The notes under the pieces: generated by a model
What the model was told of the DNA's origin: nothing
Databases searched by the model: none
Seen by the model: the letters and a program-made list of their open reading frames with translations, nothing else
Source: a virus
Reading direction: 5' to 3' (one strand)
DNA: 24,032 nucleotides
IMG/VR virus record: IMGVR_UViG_3300049460_000386
Span: 1-24,032 of that record
Shown here: one piece after another, positions 12,592 through 20,432 of the stretch
Layout of the letters: each line of letters opens with the position of its first letter
Position numbering within the stretch: the first letter of the stretch is position 1
Translations under genes and position numbers: made by a program

Positions 12592-13203
12592 ATGAGCAGC
12601 CAGTTACCGCTCAACAGCACGCCACTGGAGCTGGCCGTGGAAGCGGCCAACTACGAAAACACGCTGATTCCGCTGCGCAGTTTGTACAACGCCGACACCT
12701 GCCCGGAGCATTTGATGCCGTACCTGGCCTGGTCCTGGTCGGTGGACCGCTGGAACAACAACTGGACACCGCAAGCCAAACGCACGGCGATCCGTTCGGC
12801 GTACGACGTGCATGCGCGCAAGGGCACCATCGGGTCGTTGCGGCGGGTGGTCGAGCCCTTGGGCTACCTGATCGACGTCGTGGAATGGTTCGACACCGTG
12901 CCGGAAGGCGTGCCCGGCACCTTCGCCCTGGAGGTCGGGCTGAACGACGCCGGCATCACCGAAGAACTGTACGAGGAACTGGCGTGGTTGATCGACGATG
13001 CACGTCCGGTCAGCCGGCACATGACCAACCTGGCGCTCAGTCTGCAGACCTCGGGGCAATTGGGCATCGCCGTGTGCGTGCAAGAGGGCGAAGAGATCGA
13101 CGTGTACCCCCCGGCTCCGCAAGACATCGACGTGACCGGCAGCTTTGGCCCGGCGCTCTGCGTCGATGAAACCGATACTTTGGACGTTTATCCTTATGAT
13201 TGA
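12592..13203 (+). CDS. I: Baseplate/tail protein gpI (P2-like)
   Basis: Tail protein I family (PF09684), 203 residues (P2 gpI 176). It is a baseplate component that connects the wedge to the tail fibre. Conserved features are LRSLYNADTCPEHLMPYLAW (about residues 28-47) followed by SWSVDRWN, then RTAIRSAYDVHARKGTIGSL (about 64-83) with RRVVEPLG, and the C-terminal DDARPVSRHMTNLAL block. The last 50 residues are an acidic tail (EEIDVYPPAPQDIDV, then ETDTLDVYPYD) not seen in shorter relatives, probably the fibre contact. It starts 1 bp after gpJ and overlaps the fibre gene by 8 bp. Confidence 0.93.
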   Translation: MSSQLPLNSTPLELAVEAANYENTLIPLRSLYNADTCPEHLMPYLAWSWSVDRWNNNWTPQAKRTAIRSAYDVHARKGTIGSLRRVVEPLGYLIDVVEWFDTVPEGVPGTFALEVGLNDAGITEELYEELAWLIDDARPVSRHMTNLALSLQTSGQLGIAVCVQEGEEIDVYPPAPQDIDVTGSFGPALCVDETDTLDVYPYD

Positions 13204-15367
13204 TAAGAGCAGTCAGTTTTTTGCCATCCTCACGGCAGTCGGTGAAGCCAAACACGCCAATGCCATCGCCTTGGGCCTGGACTGGATGTTCACCGAGATG
13301 GGTCTGGGCGATGCCAACGGCACCGACCCGATTCCCGATCGCCTGCAGACCCAGCTGATCAACGAATGGCGCCGGGCGCCGATCAACCAGATCCGCGTCG
13401 ATCCGGCCAATCCCAACACGGTAATCACCGAACAGATCATTCCGCCGGAAGTCGGCGGTGAGTGGATTCGCGAGATCGGCCTGTACGACGTCGACGGCGA
13501 TCTGGTCGCCGTGGCCAACTGCGCGCCGAGCTATAAACCGTTGCTGGACCAGGGCAGTGGCAAAACCCAGGTGGTGCGGATGAACTTCATCGTCAGCAGC
13601 TCGGCGAACATCGTGCTGAAGATCGATCCGGCGGTGGTCCTGGCGACCCGCGAATACGTCGACACGAAGATTCAGGAAGAGCTGAACAAGCTCGATCACA
13701 AGCAGTCGGTGCGGGTCGCCGCCACTGCGGACATCGCGCTGAGTGGTGTGCAGACCCTCGATGACGTGGCCGTGGTCGTTGGTGACCGGGTGCTGGTGAC
13801 TGCGCAGGCGCAGCCGCAGGACAACGGACTCTATGTCGTTAGCACCGACGGCTGGACACGGGCGGTCGATGCCGACAACAGCCTGGAAGTGACCCCGGGA
13901 CTGTTTATCCATGTGGAGCAGGGCACCGTCAATGGCGACAGCCTCTGGCAGTTGGTCACCGACGCGCCGATCACCCTCGGCAGCACCGGTTTGCAGTTTG
14001 AGATGATCGCCGGCGGCAGTGGGGCCGGCGTAGGCACCTTTCGCAGCGTCACCGTCGATGCCCTCGGCCGGGTAATTGCAGGCACCACCCCGACCACCCT
14101 GGACGGCTACGGCATCACCGACGCGTTACCCATTGACGGCACCGCCGTGGCGGCTACCCAACTGGAAACAGCGCGCACGGTTAGCGTATCAGGGGCGGCC
14201 AGCGGCAGCGCGCTCTTCGATGGCACCGGCGATGCTGACATAGCGATTATGTTGGCCGACAGCGGTATTGCGGCGGGCACTTATTCCTGCGTTACGGTTG
14301 ATGCCAAAGGTTTGGTGACAGCGGGCGACCAGCTGACAGGCGACGACCTCGGGCTGGGTACCGCCGCCTACCTGAATGCCCAAGTCAGCATTGATGATGC
14401 AACGGCTGAGGCGTTGATGAAAGTGGGCGCCTTTGGCCTCGGCGGTAGCGGGATTGTCCTGCCCGTAGACACTAATCTGGACACGGTCATCCTCGGTGGG
14501 CACTACCGGGTACTCACCGGCGGCAATATCCCTCCTGGAGGGGAGTACAGCCCCATGCTGGTGATCCGCGGCAGCGATGTAGTCGCCCAGATCGTCATCA
14601 GCTACCTGACCGGCACCCTTTATTCCCGTGGGGCCAGTGGGATTGGCGACGTCCCGGTGTTCACCGAGTGGGTCACCCATTGGAACAATCAAAACTTTAA
14701 CCCTGCCGCCTATCAACCTGCCCTCGGATTCGCGCCCGTTCAACAGGGTGGCGGTATTGGGCAAGGCGCGAGCAAGGTGTATATCGGATGGTCGGACACC
14801 GGATTAAAGGTCACCGTCGATGCAACGGACCTGGGGGGTATTGCCTTACTGAATGCGCCTGCCTTCGTCGGTGGAATCACGGTCTCCGGAAACTCCAACT
14901 TCTGGGCCTCATTGGGTATCGGGGGTGACCTATCCGTTGTAGGCACGCTCTACCCTACCGCCGTGGCGTGTTCTACCACCGTTTCCGCCACCAGTGGCGT
15001 TTACTCTGGTAGTCATGTCTATGCCGGCTCTGGCACTTCGCTGCTTGATTCCACCGGCAACAGCTATGGGCCAATTTGGGGCGGCTATTTAAGCAACTAC
15101 CTCGCCGCAAACTACCCATCCTTCTGGACCATGATGCCGAAGATCGGCGAGCAGCCCCATGGCGCGGTGGGTACCTATGCACTCATGTACATCGGCAGCC
15201 AGACCCAAGCCCCAGGCTGGATGGTCGCGGGCAGCGCACTTTGCTATTCCGCTACAGCGGGCGGTGCTAGCAGTGGCATCTATGCAACGGGCACATGGCG
15301 ATTGATGGGTTATATCAACGCGGCCAGCGCTGCTTACAGTACATCCCTATTTATGAGGGTCGAGTAA
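13196..15367 (+). CDS. H: Tail fibre protein (P2 gpH-like N-terminus)
   Basis: Receptor-binding fibre, 723 residues. Residues 1-150 form the baseplate-attachment domain (DUF3751/PF12571: MIDKSSQFFAILTAVGEAKH, then EIGLYDVDGDLVAVANCAP). The shaft has a coiled segment (about 160-170), an Asp/Gly-rich domain (about 175-275) and fibre motifs VTVDALGRVIAG with TTLDGYGITDALP (about 285-312), echoed by VTVDAKGLVTAG near 366. A second shaft part carries FNPAAYQPALGFAP (about 500). The C-terminal tip (about 650-723: GAVGTYALMYIGSQ, APGWMVAGSALCYSATAGG, TWRLMGYINAA) is of the Mu/P2 collar type. The start at 13196 gives the family N-terminus; an earlier in-frame start lies inside gpI. From about 14,650 on, base composition is less GC-rich than in the baseplate genes, which suggests exchange of the tip. 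Confidence 0.92.
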   Translation: MIDKSSQFFAILTAVGEAKHANAIALGLDWMFTEMGLGDANGTDPIPDRLQTQLINEWRRAPINQIRVDPANPNTVITEQIIPPEVGGEWIREIGLYDVDGDLVAVANCAPSYKPLLDQGSGKTQVVRMNFIVSSSANIVLKIDPAVVLATREYVDTKIQEELNKLDHKQSVRVAATADIALSGVQTLDDVAVVVGDRVLVTAQAQPQDNGLYVVSTDGWTRAVDADNSLEVTPGLFIHVEQGTVNGDSLWQLVTDAPITLGSTGLQFEMIAGGSGAGVGTFRSVTVDALGRVIAGTTPTTLDGYGITDALPIDGTAVAATQLETARTVSVSGAASGSALFDGTGDADIAIMLADSGIAAGTYSCVTVDAKGLVTAGDQLTGDDLGLGTAAYLNAQVSIDDATAEALMKVGAFGLGGSGIVLPVDTNLDTVILGGHYRVLTGGNIPPGGEYSPMLVIRGSDVVAQIVISYLTGTLYSRGASGIGDVPVFTEWVTHWNNQNFNPAAYQPALGFAPVQQGGGIGQGASKVYIGWSDTGLKVTVDATDLGGIALLNAPAFVGGITVSGNSNFWASLGIGGDLSVVGTLYPTAVACSTTVSATSGVYSGSHVYAGSGTSLLDSTGNSYGPIWGGYLSNYLAANYPSFWTMMPKIGEQPHGAVGTYALMYIGSQTQAPGWMVAGSALCYSATAGGASSGIYATGTWRLMGYINAASAAYSTSLFMRVE

Positions 15368-15852
15368 TGCCTGATGAAATGAATAACGAATTACCTGAGC
15401 TCGTACCCTTTGTTCCGCCCCCACCTCCAGCCCCGCTAGAGCCCATCGCGCCCTATGTCTACGAGGTTCGAAACTTAACCTTGTTCAAGGACGGGGTTGT
15501 TGACTGCGAGGTACTGAGCAAAGCGTTTGGCTGGATTCCATACAGCGCCCATCCAGCAGACACAGCCCCGGCGGCCATCGCTGTGTTCGAGTACATCGAA
15601 GCGAACGACATTGATGTGTCGACGCTTCCCCCAAGCCCGAACCTTGCAACTGCGATCACTGACAAGGAACGGAGCTGGCGTAACGACGAGTTGGTGGTGG
15701 CCGATGTCGAGCTGCTGAAAGCCGAGGACGCTGACCCTGCTTCTGTGGGTACACCGGCACAGTGGCGGCAGTACCGCGTGGACCTTCGCAACTGGCCCCA
15801 GTCGCAAGCCTTCCCGGATTCCACCCTGCGTCCAGTGCGGCCGACCACTTAA
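15367..15852 (+). CDS. Tail fibre assembly chaperone
   Basis: The 161-residue product would help fold or trimerise the fibre encoded just upstream, as gpG does for gpH in P2. Residues 14-30 are a proline-rich linker (VPFVPPPPPAPLEPIAP), followed by VYEVRNLTLFKDGVVDCEVL. The C-terminal region carries the diagnostic block WRNDELVVADVELLKAEDAD, then WRQYRVDLRNWPQSQAFPDS, as in the phage tail assembly chaperone family PF16778. The ATG overlaps the fibre stop by 1 bp (TAATG); an in-frame ATG at 15295 lies inside the fibre gene. Like the fibre tip it is less GC-rich than its neighbours, consistent with the two being swapped together. Confidence 0.88.
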   Translation: MPDEMNNELPELVPFVPPPPPAPLEPIAPYVYEVRNLTLFKDGVVDCEVLSKAFGWIPYSAHPADTAPAAIAVFEYIEANDIDVSTLPPSPNLATAITDKERSWRNDELVVADVELLKAEDADPASVGTPAQWRQYRVDLRNWPQSQAFPDSTLRPVRPTT

Positions 15853-15894
15853 CATCGAAGCATTTTCTATTCTGTTACGCATCACGTCACTCAC

Positions 15895-15918
15895 AGCCTC
15901 GCTACTGCGGGGCTTTTT
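15895..15918 (+). terminator. Terminator hairpin directly upstream of the sheath gene SD
   Basis: AGCCTCGC (15895-15902) and GCGGGGCT (15907-15914) form an 8-bp stem with one T-G pair and a 4-nt loop, followed by TTTTT. The sheath gene SD (CTGGAG, 15924-15929) follows at once. Confidence 0.8.
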
Positions 15919-15938
15919 CGTTTCTGGAGCATCACTCT

Positions 15939-17102
15939 ATGAGCTTTTTTCACGGCGTCACCGTGACCCTAGTGGACACCGGGGCCCGCCACATCGCCAC
16001 CCCGTCCGCGTCGATCATCGGCCTGTGCAACACCTTCACCGTGGGCCTGCCGGCCACGGCCGCTGCCAACGAACTGCTGCTGATCACCCGCGAAAGCGAA
16101 GCGGTCGCCGCCTGGGGCCCGGACGCGGCGATCACCCAGGACTGCAAGGCCATTTTCAAGCGGTCCAAGGCGGTGATTGTCGCTGTCGGTGTGCCGGTGC
16201 TGGAAGACCCGGACGAACAACTCTCGGCGATCATCGGCGGCGTCTGGGCCGACGGTACCCGTACCGGCATGCAGGCGTTGCTCGACGGCAAAAGCAAATT
16301 CAACGCCCAGCCGCGCTTGCTGGTGACCCCGCAGTACTCGGCGACGCTGGCGGTGGCCACCGAGCTGGTCGCGTTGGCCGACAAGCTGCGCGCCATGGCC
16401 ATCATCGACGGGCCGAACACCACCGACGAAGCGGCGATGGCCTATGCCGCCAACTTCGGCAGCAAGCACGCCTATATGGTCGATCCGGGGGTGCAGTTCT
16501 GGGACACCGGGATCAGTGCCACGGTGAACGCACCGGCCTCGGCTTGGACCGCCGGCCTGTTTGCCTGGACCGATGCCACCTACGGCTTCTGGGCCTCGCC
16601 GTCGAACAAAGAGTTTGTCGGTATCACCGGCACCACGCGGCCGATCGAGTTTCTCGACGGCGATCCCTCCTGCCGGGCCAACCAGCTCAACAACGCCAAC
16701 ATCACCACCATCATCCGTGATGACGGCTATCGCCTGTGGGGCAACCGCACGCTGTCCAGCGATCCGAAATGGGCGTTCGTCACCCGGGTGCGCACGCTGG
16801 ACATCGTCATGGACGCCATCCTTTACGCGCACAAGTGGGCGGTCGACCGTTCGATCACCGCGACCTACGTCAAGGACGTGACCGAGGGGCTGCAGGCGTT
16901 CATGCGCGACCTGAAGAATCAGGGCGCGATCATCAACTTCGAAGTCTATGCCGACGAAGAGCTGAACACTTCCAGCGAGCTGAGCCAGGGCAAGGTGTAC
17001 TGGAACATTCGCTTTACCGACGTGCCGCCGGCCGAAAACCCGAACTTCCGCGTGGAGGTGACCGATCAGTGGATCACTGAAGTGCTCGATACCGCCGCCT
17101 AA
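15939..17102 (+). CDS. FI: Contractile tail sheath protein FI (P2-like)
   Basis: Forms the contractile outer cylinder of the tail (PF04984). The 387-residue length matches P2 FI (396). Recognised segments are the N-terminus FFHGVTVTLVDTGARHIATP, SASIIGLCNT, AKDL-like strand replaced here by AIFKRSKAVIVAVGVPVLED, and KSKFNAQPRLLVTPQYS. The fold core includes FGSKHAYMVDPGVQ and RTLSSDPKWAFVTRVRTLDI. The C-terminal handshake strand region includes VYWNIRFTDVPPAENPNFRV, EVTDQWITEVL. The SD CTGGAG lies about 9 bp before the ATG. Longer in-frame starts from 15762 would overlap the fibre chaperone and the terminator and are rejected. Confidence 0.96.
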   Translation: MSFFHGVTVTLVDTGARHIATPSASIIGLCNTFTVGLPATAAANELLLITRESEAVAAWGPDAAITQDCKAIFKRSKAVIVAVGVPVLEDPDEQLSAIIGGVWADGTRTGMQALLDGKSKFNAQPRLLVTPQYSATLAVATELVALADKLRAMAIIDGPNTTDEAAMAYAANFGSKHAYMVDPGVQFWDTGISATVNAPASAWTAGLFAWTDATYGFWASPSNKEFVGITGTTRPIEFLDGDPSCRANQLNNANITTIIRDDGYRLWGNRTLSSDPKWAFVTRVRTLDIVMDAILYAHKWAVDRSITATYVKDVTEGLQAFMRDLKNQGAIINFEVYADEELNTSSELSQGKVYWNIRFTDVPPAENPNFRVEVTDQWITEVLDTAA

Positions 17103-17114
17103 GGAGGCCGCTTT

Positions 17115-17618
17115 ATGATTCCTGAAGTGCTCTACAACACCAACCTGTTCGTCGACGGCATCAGCCTGCAAGGCGATGTGCCGAGCCTGACCTTGCCCAA
17201 GCTGACCCTCAAGACTGACGAGTATCGCGCCGGCGGCATGGACGCGCCGGTGGAGATCGATATGGGCACCGAAAAGCTCGAGGCCAGTTTTATCACCAAT
17301 GGCGTGCGCCGCGAGGTGCTGAAGTTCTTCGGCCAGGCTGACCTGACCGGGTTCAACGCCTCGTTTCGTGGTGCCTTCAAGGGCCAGAAAGGTTCGGTTA
17401 AAGCAGTGGTCGCCACCCTGCGCGGCAGCCTCAAGGAAGTCGATCCGGGGGACTGGAAACCGGGTGAAAAAGGCGAGTTCAAGTACGCCGTCGCGGTGAC
17501 CTATTACAAACTGGAGATCGACGGCAGCGTGATGTTTGAAATCGATCCTCTCAATTCGATCCGCGTCATTGACGGCGTCGACCAACTGGCCGCTGTGCGG
17601 TCTGCCCTGGGCATGTAA
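17115..17618 (+). CDS. FII: Tail tube protein FII (P2-like)
   Basis: Makes the inner tube through which DNA passes (PF04985). The 167-residue length equals the family norm (P2 FII 172). Features are the N-terminal VLYNTNLFVDGISLQGDVPS, the loop LTLKTDEYRAGGMDAPVEID with the downstream MGTEKLEASF strand, and the C-terminal FKYAVAVTYYKLEIDGSVMF, EIDPLNSIRVIDG block. A strong SD (AAGGAGG, 17101-17107) precedes the ATG, as expected for a high-copy structural protein. It lies 12 bp after the sheath gene. Confidence 0.96.
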   Translation: MIPEVLYNTNLFVDGISLQGDVPSLTLPKLTLKTDEYRAGGMDAPVEIDMGTEKLEASFITNGVRREVLKFFGQADLTGFNASFRGAFKGQKGSVKAVVATLRGSLKEVDPGDWKPGEKGEFKYAVAVTYYKLEIDGSVMFEIDPLNSIRVIDGVDQLAAVRSALGM

Positions 17619-17629
17619 GGAGCACCACC

Positions 17630-17938
17630 ATGAGCAACGCAAAAGACAACGTCCTGCCTAAGTGGCTGCGACTGGGCGATGGCATTGCCACCGTCATGTT
17701 ATCCAAAGCGAGCGAGGCCAATGGCGTCAAGGTCGACAAACTGACTCTGCGTGAGCCGACGGTGCGCGAGATGCGCGCCGCCACCCTGCAGGGCGGAAGC
17801 AACGAAGAAGAGCAGGAGATGGTTCTGTTCTGCAGCCTGGCGAGCATCGGCCGCGCGGATCTGGAGGGGCTGCTGATGCGCGATTACCGTCGTTTGCAGA
17901 CCGCCTATTTTCGTCTGGGAGCAGACGACGGGGTTTAA
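17630..17938 (+). CDS. E: Tail assembly chaperone gpE
   Basis: Small protein that coats the tape measure protein while the tube assembles; 102 residues, similar to the P2 gpE/Mu gp41-type family (PF10109). Conserved features are LTLREPTVREMRAATLQGG in the middle and a C-terminal helical block with ADLEGLLMRDYRRLQTAYFR. A strong SD (AAGGAGC, about 17618-17624) precedes the start. The gene lies between tube and tape measure genes, the usual place. It ends DDGV-stop, and a second open frame continues immediately through the stop in another register (see the E' feature), the hallmark of the conserved tail-chaperone frameshift. Confidence 0.9.
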   Translation: MSNAKDNVLPKWLRLGDGIATVMLSKASEANGVKVDKLTLREPTVREMRAATLQGGSNEEEQEMVLFCSLASIGRADLEGLLMRDYRRLQTAYFRLGADDGV

Positions 17939-18050
17939 CCCCCGCCTGCAAAAGGCCCTGGCCAAACGCCTCGCCGTCGAACTGAATTTTTCGGCGGCCG
18001 AGATTCAGGGGTTGTCGTTTTCCGAGATGGTCTGGTGGCTCACGGATTGA
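17934..18050 (+). CDS. E': gpE' frameshift extension of the tail chaperone
   Basis: This frame is open from 17877 to the stop at 18048-18050. It has no ATG, GTG or TTG before an ATG at 18027 that would leave only seven codons, so it must be reached by frameshifting from gpE. Read from 17934 it gives FNPRLQKALAKRLAVELNFS followed by AAEIQGLSFSEMVWWLTD, a helical segment with the Trp-rich end seen in other phage E' proteins. The change of register is +1 (or -2). The most likely site is GGG followed by G at 17930-17933, where tRNA-Gly can slip +1 onto an identical codon, two codons before the gpE stop. The fusion would be 139 residues. The gene for the tape measure starts 24 bp later. Confidence 0.68.
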   Translation, partial: FNPRLQKALAKRLAVELNFSAAEIQGLSFSEMVWWLTD

Positions 18051-18074
18051 GCCCCCTTCATACACAGGTACCCC

Positions 18075-20423
18075 ATGGCAGCCAATAAACTCTCGCTCGG
18101 GCTGGTGATCGGTGGCGCCGTCGACTCGTCGCTCGGCGCCGCCTTCAAGAATGTCAGCGGCGAAATGAAAAAGCTCGAGGCGCAAACCACCCGCGCCAAG
18201 GGCTTGCAGAAAGTCATCGGCGAGACCATGCGTCTGCGCGATGAATGGAAAAAAGCTCACGACAGCGGGGCGGCCAACACCGATGCCTTGCTGCGCAAAC
18301 TGGAAACCAACACCAACAGCCTGCGCAAGCAGGGCATCGAAGTCGGGCGCCTGCGTCATGAGTACCTGGCCCTGGGCAAGGTGGTGCGCAGTGCCGAGTT
18401 CAAGGCCAAAGGCCTGAGGCAGGTGGAAGAGGGGCGCGAAAGCCTGCGCAGCGGGTTCGGCACGGCGGTGGCCGGTACCACCCTGGCCGCAGTGCCGACC
18501 AAGATCAGCGCGGATTTTCAGGCGATCATTCGCGACATTGCGATCAAGTCCGGTACCGCCAACACCCAGCAGGAGGTGAACACCGCTCGCGACATTGTGC
18601 AGACCTCCAAAGACACCGGCATGGCCAACACCCAGGTGGCTGACTTGGTGAACCAGCTGGTGGGCGGCGGCATGGAGCTGACCGAGGCGCTGAAGTACGC
18701 CCCGGTGGCCGCCAAGTTTGCAGTCGGGCAGGGCGCATCGGGCACTGACACGGCGAAGATGATTCTGGCGATGCAGAACAACGCCAAGATCACCGACCCG
18801 AAGAAGATGGAACAGGCACTGGCGTCGGTGGCGTTGCTGGGCCAGCAAGGCAGCTTCGAGGCGGCCGACATGGCCAAGTGGTTTCCGGAACTGTTGGCGC
18901 AGATGGCCGGCAGCGGCATCACCGGTCAGGACGCGGTCACCCAACTGGGGGCCATGCTGCAGGTGCAGATCAAGAGCGCCGGCAGCGCCGATGAGGCGGC
19001 GAACAACCTGAAAAACTGGGTCGCGAAAATCGGCTCGGGGGAAACCGTCAAAGGCTATGCCGATGCCGGGATCGATTATCAGGGCTCGATGAACGCCGCC
19101 ATTGGCAAAGGGCTGTCAACCTTTGAAGCCAGTTTTGAACTGGCACGCCGCTACGTGGAAAAGACCGACCCGAAAAAGGCCAAGCAGCTGAATCAGGGGC
19201 TGACCCGGATCAACCAGGAGACCGACCCGGTCAAGGCGCAAGCGATGGCCGATGCCCTGGCCGCGACCCTGCGCACCGGCGATCTGTTTGCCGACATGCA
19301 GGTCAAGACCGCCTTGATGGCGTACACCCAGAACAAGAAATTCTACGCCGAGCTGAAAAAGGGTGCTTCGGACCCCGGCGGCCCGCGCAAGGACATTCTC
19401 GACAAAAACCTGAGTGAACGGCGCGAGGCCTCGTCACAACGCTGGGCCGAAACCGGGCAGGCGTTCAACGATTCGTTGCGCGCCCTCGGCGATGCCCTGC
19501 GCCCGGCGACGGATGCGTTGGCCAGCGGGATCGGCGGTGCGGCGCGTGGCTTGACCGCCTTGTCCGAGGAAACGCCCAAGGCGGTGCTGAGCCTGGCGGC
19601 ACTCACTGCCGGAGCGTTGGTGCTGGGCAAGGCCTGGGCCGCGCTGAAGATCGGGCGGGGGCTGGTGAACATCGCCCGTGGTTCGGCCGGTGACCGGTCC
19701 AACATCGTGCAGCGGGTGTTCGTGACCAACGCGGATGACGGCGATGACGATGGGCTGGACCAAGATAAAGGTGGAAAACGAAAAGGTGCCGGAAGTCGGG
19801 TGTCCCGTGGTTCCCGCTTTATGAAAGTTGGCGGGGCGCTGGCGGCGGTCGGCGCCGGCATTCAGGTGTTGGACACTTACCAGAATGCGACCACGCGCGA
19901 TGAGAAGGCCGAAGGCTACGGCGAGGCGGCAGGTACCCTGGCCGGAGGCATGGCGGGTGCAGCGGCCGGCATGGTCATCGGTTCGATCATCCCACTGATT
20001 GGAACCGCGATTGGCGGAGCGATCGGTGGCATGGTCGGCGCGTGGGGCGGCGGTGACGTGGGCGCGACCATGGGCAAGGCCTTGTTTGGCGGGTCGGACA
20101 CGCCGGCCAAAGCACCGATCGGCATCTTGCCCATGGCCGCCGGCCAAGGGGTGGGCGCGGTCGTGCGTGCGATGGAAAACGCCCCCGCCGCGCTGGTCAC
20201 GGCGGCGGCATTGATGTCGACCACGGCGGCAAAAACACCCGAATGGCCGAAGGTCGATCAGCAATTTACCTTCGCCCCGGCCCCGGTTTTTCAGGTGCAG
20301 GGCGATGTGAAAGACCCGGCGCAGTTCGTTCAGGAAATGATGCCGTACCTGCGACGCCAGTTTGAAGACTTCGCCCGGGAGGCGCGCGCCCGGCAGTTGT
20401 TTGATGCGCCCCATGTGGGCTAA
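18075..20423 (+). CDS. T: Tail tape measure protein gpT (P2-like)
   Basis: Sets tail length and is ejected ahead of the DNA. The 782-residue product matches P2 gpT (815) in size and place. It has a helical, coiled-coil N-terminus (about 20-130: FKNVSGEMKKLEAQTTRAKG). The tape-measure core domain (about 150-400) includes TSKDTGMANTQVADLVNQLV and ANNLKNWVAKIGSGE. A hydrophobic helix sits near 505-525 (LSLAALTAGALVLGKAW). A long Gly/Ala membrane-active stretch follows at about 620-660 (MAGAAAGMVIGSIIPLIGTA, then IGGAIGGMVGAW), typical of the segment that inserts into the host membrane. The C-terminus ends with QEMMPYLRRQFEDFAREARA. The SD is weak (AGG at 18067), 24 bp after the E' stop. Confidence 0.95.
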   Translation: MAANKLSLGLVIGGAVDSSLGAAFKNVSGEMKKLEAQTTRAKGLQKVIGETMRLRDEWKKAHDSGAANTDALLRKLETNTNSLRKQGIEVGRLRHEYLALGKVVRSAEFKAKGLRQVEEGRESLRSGFGTAVAGTTLAAVPTKISADFQAIIRDIAIKSGTANTQQEVNTARDIVQTSKDTGMANTQVADLVNQLVGGGMELTEALKYAPVAAKFAVGQGASGTDTAKMILAMQNNAKITDPKKMEQALASVALLGQQGSFEAADMAKWFPELLAQMAGSGITGQDAVTQLGAMLQVQIKSAGSADEAANNLKNWVAKIGSGETVKGYADAGIDYQGSMNAAIGKGLSTFEASFELARRYVEKTDPKKAKQLNQGLTRINQETDPVKAQAMADALAATLRTGDLFADMQVKTALMAYTQNKKFYAELKKGASDPGGPRKDILDKNLSERREASSQRWAETGQAFNDSLRALGDALRPATDALASGIGGAARGLTALSEETPKAVLSLAALTAGALVLGKAWAALKIGRGLVNIARGSAGDRSNIVQRVFVTNADDGDDDGLDQDKGGKRKGAGSRVSRGSRFMKVGGALAAVGAGIQVLDTYQNATTRDEKAEGYGEAAGTLAGGMAGAAAGMVIGSIIPLIGTAIGGAIGGMVGAWGGGDVGATMGKALFGGSDTPAKAPIGILPMAAGQGVGAVVRAMENAPAALVTAAALMSTTAAKTPEWPKVDQQFTFAPAPVFQVQGDVKDPAQFVQEMMPYLRRQFEDFAREARARQLFDAPHVG

Positions 20424-20432
20424 GGAAATGAA

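Noticed and set aside
15969-17642. Long antisense ORF of 557 codons opposite the sheath and tube genes
   Set aside because: Shadow frame with low-complexity composition; the + strand genes are certain.
18027-18050. Independent start for E' at the ATG
   Set aside because: Would give a peptide of only seven residues; the conserved part lies upstream and needs a frameshift.
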